From assembly GCA_020466095.1 (NCBI GenBank), contig CM035806.1, forward strand, positions 115,734,737 to 115,798,736: a DNA stretch of 64,000 nucleotides, in the 5' to 3' direction. The translations under genes and the position numbers were made by a program. Below are positions 55,300 to 64,000 of this stretch, piece after piece. The notes beneath the pieces are model-generated. The model saw nothing but the letters and a program-made list of their open reading frames with translations, did no database searches and was not told the DNA's origin. Origin of the DNA: Chlorops oryzae. Lineage: Eukaryota; Arthropoda; Insecta; Diptera; Chloropidae. How positions within the stretch are numbered: position 1 is the first letter of the stretch; each line of letters begins with the position of its first letter.

Positions 55300-55784
55300 G
55301 AAAAGTTCTCAGAGTTCACCCATTGGAGGTCTGAATATATCCCCACATTGTTTATTTAAAAAAAGTTATGTTTTGAAAGTTTAGAAAAGTGTTAACAACT
55401 TATTTATAAACAGTTTCATTTTGAATACGTATTTGGCTTTTTATAAGCAATTTATAGGTGTTTATAAAATACTTCGATTATCATTACAAAACCTTTAAAA
55501 ACTTAAGTTTTTTAAATGATACAGTAAGCTTATTAAATATCTATTGATTGTTTTAAAAACGTTTAGAAACAACGATTTTTAAACAAAATAGTGAGCTTAT
55601 AAATTAGTGGGCCGTTTCGCTAGTTTTTCGCTTATAGTGGTACGATTTTAAAATGAACTTGAAACGTTTTGAAAGCTTTTCGAAGCCAAGGTTTGGATTG
55701 ATAATTATAAGCTTATAAGCTTAGAAAAAACGTATTTTAAGTGATATTGTTTGCTGGGATATATGAAAAATGGATGGTGTGTGC
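55300..55784. other. Unassigned; contains a CCCAGCA terminus
   Basis: Near 55308-55345 resembles the terminal part of the 44843-44978 MITE. At 55730-55757 a terminus (reversed) CCCAGCAAACAATATC ends an element whose left end I cannot place. AT-rich, no gene. Confidence 0.35.
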
Positions 55785-55942
55785 CAGTGCCGTAGCAACC
55801 ATAGGGGCAAGAGGGGGATTTTCCCCCCCAACGCATTTTTGTTTTTGCCCATGAATAAAATTGAAAAAAAAAAATTTTCCCCCCCACGGAAATTGGAAAA
55901 ATAATTTTGCCCCTCACGCAAAACAGAATTGCTACGGCACTG
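55785..55942. mobile_element. 158-bp hAT-like MITE
   Basis: Ends CAGTGCCGTAGCAA and GCTACGGCACTG, flanked by GTGTGTGC (55777-55784, 55943-55950), an exact 8-bp duplication. Confidence 0.85.
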
Positions 55943-56202
55943 GTGTGTGCTTACACATCAACGTACGTATCAACTTGAACGGCTGTGTACTTCGCGTGTC
56001 GAGAATTCAGAAATCAGTTTTCGAGTCTAGCGCTTATGTTCTGTGTCAAACAAGAATAACTGTTTAAGTCCCAGTTTGCTGTTGCGGGAATAAGTTTTAA
56101 TGATACGAAATTCTTACATGTTTCCATATTAAATGGAGTTTCATTTGTTGACTAATTTTTTTTTTTCTATTTAAGCCAAGATTGTAAGATTTTGCTGGAA
56201 TA

Positions 56203-57772
56203 GACCGCGACAAAACGATAGCACATTAACATATTTGGATGTTACTTTAAAACTATGAAAGCGGGAACTTTTTTTTTGAGGCACTTTAAAAATGACAAGT
56301 TTTTCTAAGAATTCGCGATTTATTGGAAAATTTGGTCAACATGTAAAACCGTAAACTGCACAAACAGGTTTTGGGGTGCGACAAAACGATAGCACAAAAT
56401 GCTTAGTGCTAGAATATTTTCAGATTATACAATAAAATAAAGTATTAGAAGTTTTTTTTAGTAATGAGTAGACCCTCCATTATTTTTTATTACTTCAGCC
56501 ATGCGGGTCGGCAATGATTTAAACAGTTTTTTTTACGTATTTTTGGGGTATGGCCTCCCAGTGCCTCAAAATGCTTTCTTTAAGCTCCTCCACCGTTTCA
56601 AACTGACGATTTTCAGCATAAACAGCTCTAGCTAAATTTCCCCAACAGTTTTCAATTATATTTAGGTCCGGAGAACGAGCTGGCCATTCCAAAATATCAA
56701 TATTTTTTTCATTGAAAAACTGTTTTACAATTTTTGCTGTATGAACGGCTGCATTGTCCTGTTGAAATATCATACCACCTGTAGTTAAATTATGTCCTCG
56801 AAAAGCTACTTCATTTCCTATCAAACGAAGATAGTCCACACTTTTCATTTTCGATGGTACAAACTTAATTTCAGTCTTCCCGCAATAGCCAATTCCAGCC
56901 CATATCATAACACTACCACCACCATACTGTCGGCGGCTTAAAACTTCCTCTTCCTTCCTCAGATCGTGATAGTAGTATGACCACCCATCTGGTCCATCCA
57001 GATTAAATTTTTTTTCATCGGTGAAAAGCACTTGTCGCCAACGTTTCTTCCAAGCAATGTGAGCTTCCGCAAATTTCAATCGCTTTTCTTTGTGTAAAGA
57101 AGTGAGAGGTGGTTTGCGAACCAATTTTTTGCGTTTGATATGCTGGCTTTTGTTCAAAATTCTTTGCACATTTCGGACGTTAGATTTAATGCCACACTTT
57201 TCAGCAATTTTTCTGGCTGTGAGATGAGAATTGGATGCTGGACGCAAAATCGCACGTTCATCTCTGCGAGAAACTGCTCTCGGCCGACCCCCAACACGAT
57301 TTTGACCAAAATTTTCTGGATCTTTTAACAGATTATAGATCACCTTTCTGCTTCTCTTTAAGTTTTCAGCGATTTCGGCGACTTTCATTCCATTTTTATG
57401 TAAGTTTAGAGCCACGCCAACCTCAGAACCATTAAGCAGCTTTCCTCGACCCATCTCACCTCAAATTGCGCAAATACACCTTTTAATATTAAAACAGAAG
57501 TACAACTCGAAAAGAAAAATGAGCGATGTGTTGTCTGAAGCTGTACAAATTAAACTAAACCCGATTTCCTCAAAATGTGCTATCGTTTTGTCGCACCCCA
57601 AAACCTGTTTGTGCAGCTTACGATTTTACGTGTTGACCAAATTTTCCAATAAATCGCGAATTCTTAGAAAAACTTGTCATTTTTACAGTGCCTCAAAAAA
57701 AAAAGTTCCCACTTTCATAGTTTTAAAGTAACATCCAAATATGTTAATGTGCTATCGTTTTGTCGCGGTCTG
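56203..57772 (-). mobile_element. Tc3-like transposon with ~200-bp terminal repeats
   Basis: 1570 bp flanked by TA. The left end reads GACCGCGACAAAACGATAG; the right end has two extra bases (CAGACCGCG reversed). Terminal repeats extend about 195 bases and hold two direct copies of GCGACAAAACGATAGCACA each (left 56207 and 56378, right mirrored at 57577 and 57747), an IR/DR layout. Confidence 0.9.
56519..57454 (-). pseudogene. Tc3-like transposase, C-terminus frameshifted
   Basis: 311 codons from MGRGKLLNGS. Two helix-turn-helix units lie in the first 110 residues, with GRPR between them. The DD34E triad is D146 in FTDEKKFNLDGPDG, D233 in FQQDNAAVHTA, and E268 in SPDLNIIENCWG. PARSPDLN is typical of Tc3. 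An A-run near 56530 carries one base too many, replacing the usual tail; in the next frame the expected end SLPTRMAEVIKNNGG is seen. So all catalytic residues are present and only about 20 terminal residues are altered. It cuts and pastes at TA using the flanking IR/DR repeats. Confidence 0.85.
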
Positions 57773-58698
57773 TACTTCTCTCTGAAAGGAATTCAATGAA
57801 ATAAATAACTCATTTTGAGCTTAAGTCGACTCACGCAGTTTTTGCTTATTCCCACAGTATTGTATGTAGAATATGGGTGAGTCCAGAGAAAATAATCCAC
57901 TGAATGGCAGTCATATGATCGATGTTATATGATCGATGACAAATAAGTGACAGTATCATGCATGACACCTTGGGGGACATGTCATCTTATAGATATATAA
58001 AAAAAAAGGGAGAGATTTTTTTTTTTTTAGTTTGTAAGTACTTATTATTTTATTTTTCCATTTAAAGAAATTAAGTTTATTGAAAATTTAATTGTACTTA
58101 TTTGGCAAAAAAAATGAAACGAAAAAAACAAAAAGCAAAAAAAAAACCCATGGGTACATATAAATAAAAATATAATAACAAATATACTTAAACTTAAATT
58201 CCAAATAATATTGTGTAATGAAAAAAAGAGTAGAGATCAAATGTGATTGTGAGCGAGAGAAAAGACGGGATCAACAAATCACTTCATTGTGTTCTCAAAG
58301 CCGACCAGACTTTATCTTTTTTATGACTCGCTTAAGAAAAATCGCACTACAAACGCGGATCTGCAGCTTCTGGCACAAGTCGCAAAGGGACAAATAAACA
58401 ATACTGTGGAAATAAGCAAAAACTAAGTTATAAATTTCATTGAATTCCTTTCAGAGAGAAGTATAGTCCAGCAAAATCTTACAATCTTGGCTTAAATAGA
58501 AAAAAAATTATTATAGAAAAGAAACTCCATTTAATATGGAAACACGTAAGAATTTCATATCCTTAAAACTCATTCCCGCAACAGCAAACTGGGATTTAAA
58601 CAGTTATTCTTGTTTGACACAGAACATAAGCGCTAGACTCAAAACATGATTTCTGAATTCTCGACTCGCGAAGCACACAGCCGTTCAAGTAGATACCC

Positions 58699-59404
58699 AG
58701 CCGGAAATGTCCCGGCGAAACAATTAATGATTTCAGTATGACAAAGCCCCGACTCCTCCTGATTATACACCAACTTTCTCATGAAATCTACACACAAGCG
58801 GCATTGGCCGTCTTAAGAGCACATGTCACGTTTTCGTAATCGAATTTGGAGTAGATCTTCTCCATCGCGTCGATACCTCTATCGATGACAATGGCATTGG
58901 AGTTGCGATGAATAACATTTCCTCACGATGACATTACCATTGCAATTGCGATAAAAAGCTCCTTCTCTCGATGGCAATGCAATTGTAATTGAGAAGTATA
59001 GAATTTTTCCCCTTGACATCCTTGGTGAAAAACTTTATGAATTGGTAATTTATGAGAAAATTTTGCGGCTGCCCACCCGGAATCAAATCCACTCATTGGC
59101 GGAGGTCCGCACAGGCCAAGAAAAAACGGATCTCAAAATTCCTTGAGTTCCGCAAAAACCCGCTCAGGCGGAGATAAAAACGGATACAATCAGAGAGCGC
59201 AAATCTGATTACTCGCTCTTATTTCTTGTGTACATTTTGTGTATGCAAAATTTCTCTCTCTCTCTCTCTCTCTCTTTTGCACGCCGGTAGTGGTTGAAAA
59301 AAAAAATTACTGAGAAATTTTTCGATTTTGCGCATCAGTCGCAGAATTAAACCGACGAAGCGTGCGCGTGTGCTCAAAAGTTTTAAAAATATAACTATAA
59401 AAAG
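58699..59404. other. No gene; TC microsatellite
   Basis: Starts CCCAGCCGGAAATGTCCC; holds a (TC)n run at about 59249-59275. It may include the 5' end of the element with the second tnp2-like gene, but no inverted terminus is recognised. Confidence 0.35.
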
Positions 59405-59828
59405 TATGAATACCGAAAAACAAAAAAGGAAAATGCGACACTATTTAAGTGAACCAAAACACATTAATACGAAAATAATTGTTTATAAAAATAACCAAAA
59501 TTAAATTGAAAATGCCAAGTGTGTTTAAGAAAAAGTTCAAGAAGACTCAAGTTCAATTTCTATTGAAAGTTATAAAGAGGAAGAAAGTTTTAATGTTCGA
59601 TTAACACAGTGGTTTTGTCGCAATAATATTAGTAGAGAAGCCTCGAATATTTTTTTATTGCTTTTGTCCGAGAAAATACCTGACCTACCAAAAGACGTCA
59701 GGTCTCTAAAACCCACTCCCAAAGCCATCATAAAAATACGAGTACATCCTGGCGAATATGTGCATTACGGCGTGGAAGATGCTCTCACTGACTTTTTTTT
59801 TATCAATTTTCAATTCGAGGGTTCTGAG

Positions 59829-60291
59829 TAGTGATGCCACGAATATTCGGCCACTATTCGGTATTCGGTCTATTCGGCGTCATTTTTCAGTATTCGGTAT
59901 TCGGCCGAATAGTTAAAACATTCGGCCGAATACCGAATAGTAGAAATAACTTATTAAAAAAATCAGCAGTAACTACAAATTAAATTTTTCTCACAATAAC
60001 GTAAAAAAATTTAATTAACGAGAACTAAAAATACAGCAGATTTGCATTTTATTCTTTAGAAATATTAAATGTACGCTAGCTTCTTCTAAATTTTCTTCGA
60101 AAACATTATGAACAGTTGGCAAATTTTTCAGCGATAGCTTTTGCCTTGACTCCAGCTAGTCGCGAGTAGACCCAAGCTGTCTTTACTACGTGCCGAATAT
60201 TCGGTTGCCGAATATTCGTTATTCGGCCGAGAGGTTGACCGAATATTCGGTATTCGGTATTCGGCCAAATCCACTATTCGTGGCATCACTA
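59829..60291. mobile_element. hAT-like TATTCGG MITE, copy 1
   Basis: 463 bp, ends TAGTGATGCCACGAATA and CGTGGCATCACTA, flanked by GTTCTGAG (59821-59828, 60292-60299). Both ends are filled with TATTCGG repeats. Removing one flank copy restores the transposase frame. Confidence 0.9.
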
Positions 60292-60523
60292 GTTCTGAGA
60301 TAAGCCTCAACATAAATGTAGATGGTCTCCCTCTGTTTAAGAGTTCGCAAAAAAAGCTTGGCCAATATTAATAAATATTCATGGCACAAAGCCTGTAATG
60401 GTAGCTGGAATTTATGTTGGGTGCTCAAAACCGAAGGATCCAAATATATATTTGGATGAGTTTGTGACTGAACTCAATTATTTAATTAATACTGGAATGG
60501 TGTTTCAAAATAAGCATTGCAAT

Positions 60524-60983
60524 TAGTGATGCCACGAATATTCAGCCACTATTCGGTATTCGGCCTATTCGGCGTCATTTTTCAGTATTCGGTATTCGGC
60601 CGAATAGTTAAAATACTCAGCCGAATACCGAATAGTAGAAATAACTTATTAAAAAAATCAGCAGTAACTACAAATCAAATTTTTTTCACAATAACGTAAC
60701 AAATTTTATTAACGAGAACTAAAAATACAGCATATTTGCATTTTATTCTTTAGAAATATAATATTAAATGTAGGCTAGCTTCTTCTAAATTTTCTTCGAA
60801 AACATTATAAACAGTGGGCAAATTTTTCAGCGGCAGGTTTTGCCTTGACTCCAGGTAGTCGCGAGTAGGCCCAATCTGTCTTTACTACGTGCCGAATATT
60901 CGGTTGCCGAATTTTCGTTATTCGGCCGAGAGGTTGACTGAATATTCGGTATTCGGCCAAATCCACTATTCGTGGTGTCACTA
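60524..60983. mobile_element. hAT-like TATTCGG MITE, copy 2
   Basis: 460 bp, same ends (right GTGGTGTCACTA), flanked by ATTGCAAT (60516-60523, 60984-60991). About 95% like copy 1 and in the same orientation, 232 bases away. Confidence 0.9.
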
Positions 60984-62228
60984 ATTGCAATATAAACATA
61001 AGGACTTTAATTTGCGATGGACCCGCCCGCGCTTTTATTTTAGGTGTAAAACATCATTCTGGTTATTATTGCTGCAATAAATGTGTTCAAAGAGGGGAAA
61101 TTTTTCAAAAAAGAATGATTTTCAAAAAATCAGAAAATGTTCTTCGCACAAACACCGGCTTTAGGAACAGATCGCACCCAGAGCACCCTAATATAAAGTC
61201 CGAGTTGGTTTTAGAGAAACTTCCTATTGATTTGGTCGAACAGTTACCGTTCGATTATATGCACGTTGTGTGTCTAGGAGTAGTGAAAACTTTATAAGTG
61301 GCATCAGTAAGAAAAGGAAGACACGATTTTTCTCTTCATCGGAATAAAATAAAGTCAATAAGTGAAAATTTGCTTGCTCTGAGAAAATTTGTTCCGAAAG
61401 AATTTAAAAGGAAGCTGCGATCTCTAGATGATTTGGAACGATTTAAGGTAACTGAATTTAGGAGTTTTTTGCTTTTACACAGGTCCAGTCGTCTTAAAAT
61501 TTGTTTAAGATAATAAACGATATACCCACTTTTTGCTCTTGAGTTTAGCTATAAGACTTCTTCTTCACGAAGAATATTGTAGAACAAAAAACGAATTAGC
61601 AATTCATTTATTGAATGATTTTGTGCAGCAAGTTCCAGACTTATATTCTTATACAATTTTAACTTACAATTTCCACTGCCTTACACATATGAGCAAACAA
61701 GCCTTAGTTTTCGGCTCCTTAGATACTATTTGTGCTTTTCCATTTGAAAGTTTTCTAGTGGAAATAAAAAAACTTGTAAAAAATAACGAAAATATTTTAT
61801 CTCAAATACACTATCGCATTGTCGAACGCAGTAATTTAAAAATTGTATTTGAAGAACAAAAATTTAATAATAACTGCAACACGAAAATAAGATATAGAGA
61901 CTTATATTTTGAGTTAACCGAATCTAACTGTTTTTATTTCATTAAAACAAACACATATTATGTATATAAAATAGTTGAAATTAAAAGAAACGGAAAAAGT
62001 ATAGAGTTGTTTAGCAGATTATTACTGGGCCTTCAATCCATCTACATGCACACAATTGATACAAATCTTGTAGGAATATTTACTGCAGTTAATTACACAT
62101 TGCAGAATAACATAGTGCACCATAAACTTGAGATGGTTTCTGGGAAAATATGTCATTTCTTAACGAATGGTGAAGATATTTTTTACCTCTTATTCATTAT
62201 TAGATACTTAAATATAAAATATATATAA

Positions 62229-62557
62229 TGGTTATTTATCACTTTTTCCCTAGTGATCGGTTAAATAAATGAAGCCGAAATTGCGTTTCTATAACAAATA
62301 AGGAAACAACATTTAAAGCCTCTATTCCAGGTCTTCGTTATTCACTAGGAAAAAACTCGATTAACAAGTTTTCCTTCTAAACTTTAAGTTTACTTTTTAC
62401 ATATCATCACTCGCGTGATATGGAAACGACAAAAAGCCTTAGTTATATTCTACTAAGTTTTAAAGCTTAGTTATACTGCGTTGCCACTTTGTCGACAAAG
62501 TGGTAAGTTAAATTTAAAGATAAATAAAAACACCAGTAAAGTGGTTTTCCTTACATC
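62229..62557 (-). repeat. Likely LTR (part) of a gypsy-type element
   Basis: On the minus strand sequence starting TGTAAGGAAAACC at 62557 follows a polypurine tract (GAGGGGGGAGA, 62558-62568), as a 3' LTR would. The far end is not defined. Confidence 0.4.
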
Positions 62558-62594
62558 TCCCCCCTCGTGCAGAAACAATTTCAAATAAAAATTT

Positions 62595-62775
62595 TCGTAA
62601 TTGTTTATTTACATTCCAGCACTGGAGATAGTTTTGTGATGTGGTAAAAATTTGATTCTTTTGTTTTATGTCCGGTATCAACTTCATATATTGAGTTTAA
62701 AATTTTGCTGTGAATTTTGTATGGTCCAATCCTCAGTTCATCCATCTTACTCCTATTAAGTCGATTTCCGTTTTC
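62595..62775 (-). pseudogene. pol: C-terminus of a gypsy-type integrase
   Basis: Minus strand frame with SKMDELRIGPYKIHSKIL and SIYEVDTGHKTKESNFYHIT, then a stop at about 62598, ahead of a polypurine tract. RIGPYKI is the GPY/F module at the end of Ty3/gypsy integrases. Upstream sequence past 62780 is out of frame, so only about 60 residues remain. It belongs to a different element from the gypsy at 8-16 kb and from the errantivirus, since the residues differ. Confidence 0.6.
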
Positions 62776-64000
62776 CACATATGGTCAAAGCCACGAGAAC
62801 TGAAACCAAAGTAAAAAAATTTTTTTTTTAAATACCGTTTAAATTTATTGTTTTTCCGAACGACCTCATCCCATTGCATCGGGAAACGTGAATTTCACAC
62901 AATTAGAAACATAGTAGGATGGGCATACAACATCATTTTTAGGTATTGCTCATGTTTCGCAACAATGGAAAACATTTCTGGGTCGGAGAAAAAAGTAAAT
63001 ATATTCGATATATTTTAAATTTTTATGCTGTTAGTCTCTATTTCAAAATAATATGGTTGATCTTAACTGAAAACGTAGAGTTTAAAAAAAAATGCGTTCG
63101 GTGAATGTATTTGATGGCACTGAAATGTAGGTTATTTTCGTGTAACGTGCGACACCAGAATTTAAAAAAAATGATTTTCGCATAGTTCAAGAAGTTAACA
63201 AACTGAATCAAGCAGATTTTTTTGGAGTATTTTTAGTCTACTTTTTGAATCAATATTGAAATTATTCAAATATAGCAGCTACAATAACCTACAAAGCCAA
63301 CGAATATGTGTAACGTGCGACACTTTCATTTTTGGTTATTATTATGAAGCACAAAATATTCGCGAATGATGGTCACGGTCAAATTAAAACCGTAAGAGAG
63401 CATTAAGTCTAGCTGCGATATACTCAATTCCAAATAGTGCAAATGAAGTTTTTGCGAATTTCGCGAATCGTGGTCATGGTCAAAATCTTACCATAAATTA
63501 CCACTTTATTTGGCGGCTAACTGCACAATCAGAAGAAGCCAAAAATCCGTTTATATACAGATATGAGAATAAGAGAAAGAGTAGTTTTTTCTTGTGTATA
63601 ATGATGACCATTGTAATAGCGAGTCCAAATTTTTTTCAGCCAAAGCTGTACCCACACCAATAGGCTGGGATGTATAATAAAAAATTGGTGTCTGTAGTCA
63701 ATTTACGGACGATAGTTTTACGTGATAACGTCATAGAACAATCACTATGTACGTAAAATAGAGCATTCAAGTTCACGTACGCTATTTTTGACGATTTTTG
63801 AAAATCTCTTAGAATTAATAATTGAAAAGTTAGCAAATAAGTCTCATTTTGTAATTTGTTTGGCGATTTTTAATATAAGTATAAAATAGAAAATAATAAT
63901 CATACTTCACTTTTTAAATTAAAATTGCATATTAAAGTTTTCAAAATCAATGTCATGCATACATATACTTAACGTGCAAAGTGAAAAATTACAACACATT
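62776..64000. other. No recognised gene; repeated GTGTAACGTGCGACAC motif
   Basis: AT-rich. GTGTAACGTGCGACAC occurs near 63141 and again near 63309; GTCACGGTCAA and GTCATGGTCAA occur near 63371 and 63472. These look like remnants of a repeat but no ends are clear. Confidence 0.35.

Larger units (their letters stand above)
55943..58698. mobile_element. Long-inverted-repeat element, right copy
   Basis: Left arm 55943-56202 continues at 57773-57850; right arm about 58430-58698 is its reverse complement (ends TGTGTGCTTACACATC and GTTCAAGTAGATA). The interior 57850-58430 matches 7376-7950 inverted. The Tc3-like transposon 56203-57772 is inserted at a TA in the left arm. The right end lacks the last 20 bases. 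No gene of its own. Confidence 0.7.
59405..62228 (+). pseudogene. tnp2-like (CACTA-type) transposase, second copy with two MITEs inside
   Basis: From about 59550 the frame re-creates the family order: WFCRNNISREASNIF, then DLPKDVRSLKPTPKAI, GEYVHYGVEDALTDFF, then (after the first MITE) SLNINVDGLPLFKSS, then (around the second) LICDGPARAFILGVKHHSGY. Next come QLPFDYMHVVCLGVVKTL, a TAA at 61295, FKRKLRSLDDLERFKVTEFR, and the long open C-terminus 61533-62228 (TILTYNFHCLTHMSKQALVF). TAA near 60370 and other frame breaks inactivate it. More complete and less damaged than the 48-53 kb copy. It would cut and join its own element ends, which I cannot locate. Confidence 0.65.

Noticed and set aside
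55705..55921. Two minus-strand frames near the 158-bp MITE
   Set aside because: They span a G/C-run MITE and unrelated flank, so the frame is accidental.
63636..63836. 66-codon minus-strand frame near the right edge
   Set aside because: Short, no motif, no homologous copy in the window.

Overview
The window is a dense graveyard of transposable elements from an insect, most likely a higher (brachyceran) fly. Evidence for this is a mini-me-like repeat with GTCT/GTCC tracts and CCACGCCCAC blocks, a gypsy-type errantivirus with an env gene, an mdg1/412-like retrotransposon, a mellifera-type mariner, a LOA-like ORF1, short introns and AT-rich spacers. I recognise no host gene, rRNA gene or CRISPR array. 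Almost every coding stretch belongs to a mobile element, and most are broken.

Layout. 0.35-1.5 kb: transposon-derived fragments, including an inverted duplicate and a broken Ulp1-type protease. 2.1-5.8 kb (minus): LTR retrotransposon remnant with a five-knuckle Gag. 6.3-7.3 kb: LOA-like non-LTR ORF1 fragment. 7.4-19.9 kb: a four-deep nest. A long-inverted-repeat element holds a DNA transposon (8036-19654) with a five-part transposase pseudogene; that holds a young gypsy element (8082-16155, LTRs differing at about one base); its integrase is split by a full-length mariner with an open transposase. 19.9-20.6 kb: a palindromic element with two 283-bp arms. 20.6-25.2 kb: tandem MITEs, a MITE carrying two tRNA-like modules, nested Harbinger-like pieces, mini-me and an errantivirus LTR with primer-binding site. 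25.2-38.1 kb (minus): a decayed errantivirus (gag-pol-env) whose env is cut by a 60-bp-repeat element, a DNA transposon and a hAT-like element. 38.1-43.5 kb: second copy of the 21-25 kb block, with a second, broken mariner. 43.5-46.7 kb: unknown ORFs and MITEs. 47.0-52.3 kb: a 2.67-kb tandem duplication carrying a tnp2-like transposase pseudogene, followed by a DUF4806-like pseudogene (53.4-55.3 kb). 55.8-58.7 kb: the long-inverted-repeat element again, with a Tc3-like transposon inside. 59.4-62.2 kb: a second tnp2-like transposase, interrupted by two 460-bp hAT-like MITEs. 62.2-62.8 kb: 3' end of a gypsy element. The last 1.2 kb holds nothing I recognise.

The elements form an insertion history rather than a pathway. 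Target-site duplications (ACAC, TA, TATA, CTAAG, TAA, several 8-bp) and continuity of interrupted frames give the order of events. Duplicated blocks serve as natural empty sites for several insertions. Many frames break at mononucleotide runs, so some pseudogene calls may reflect sequence error.
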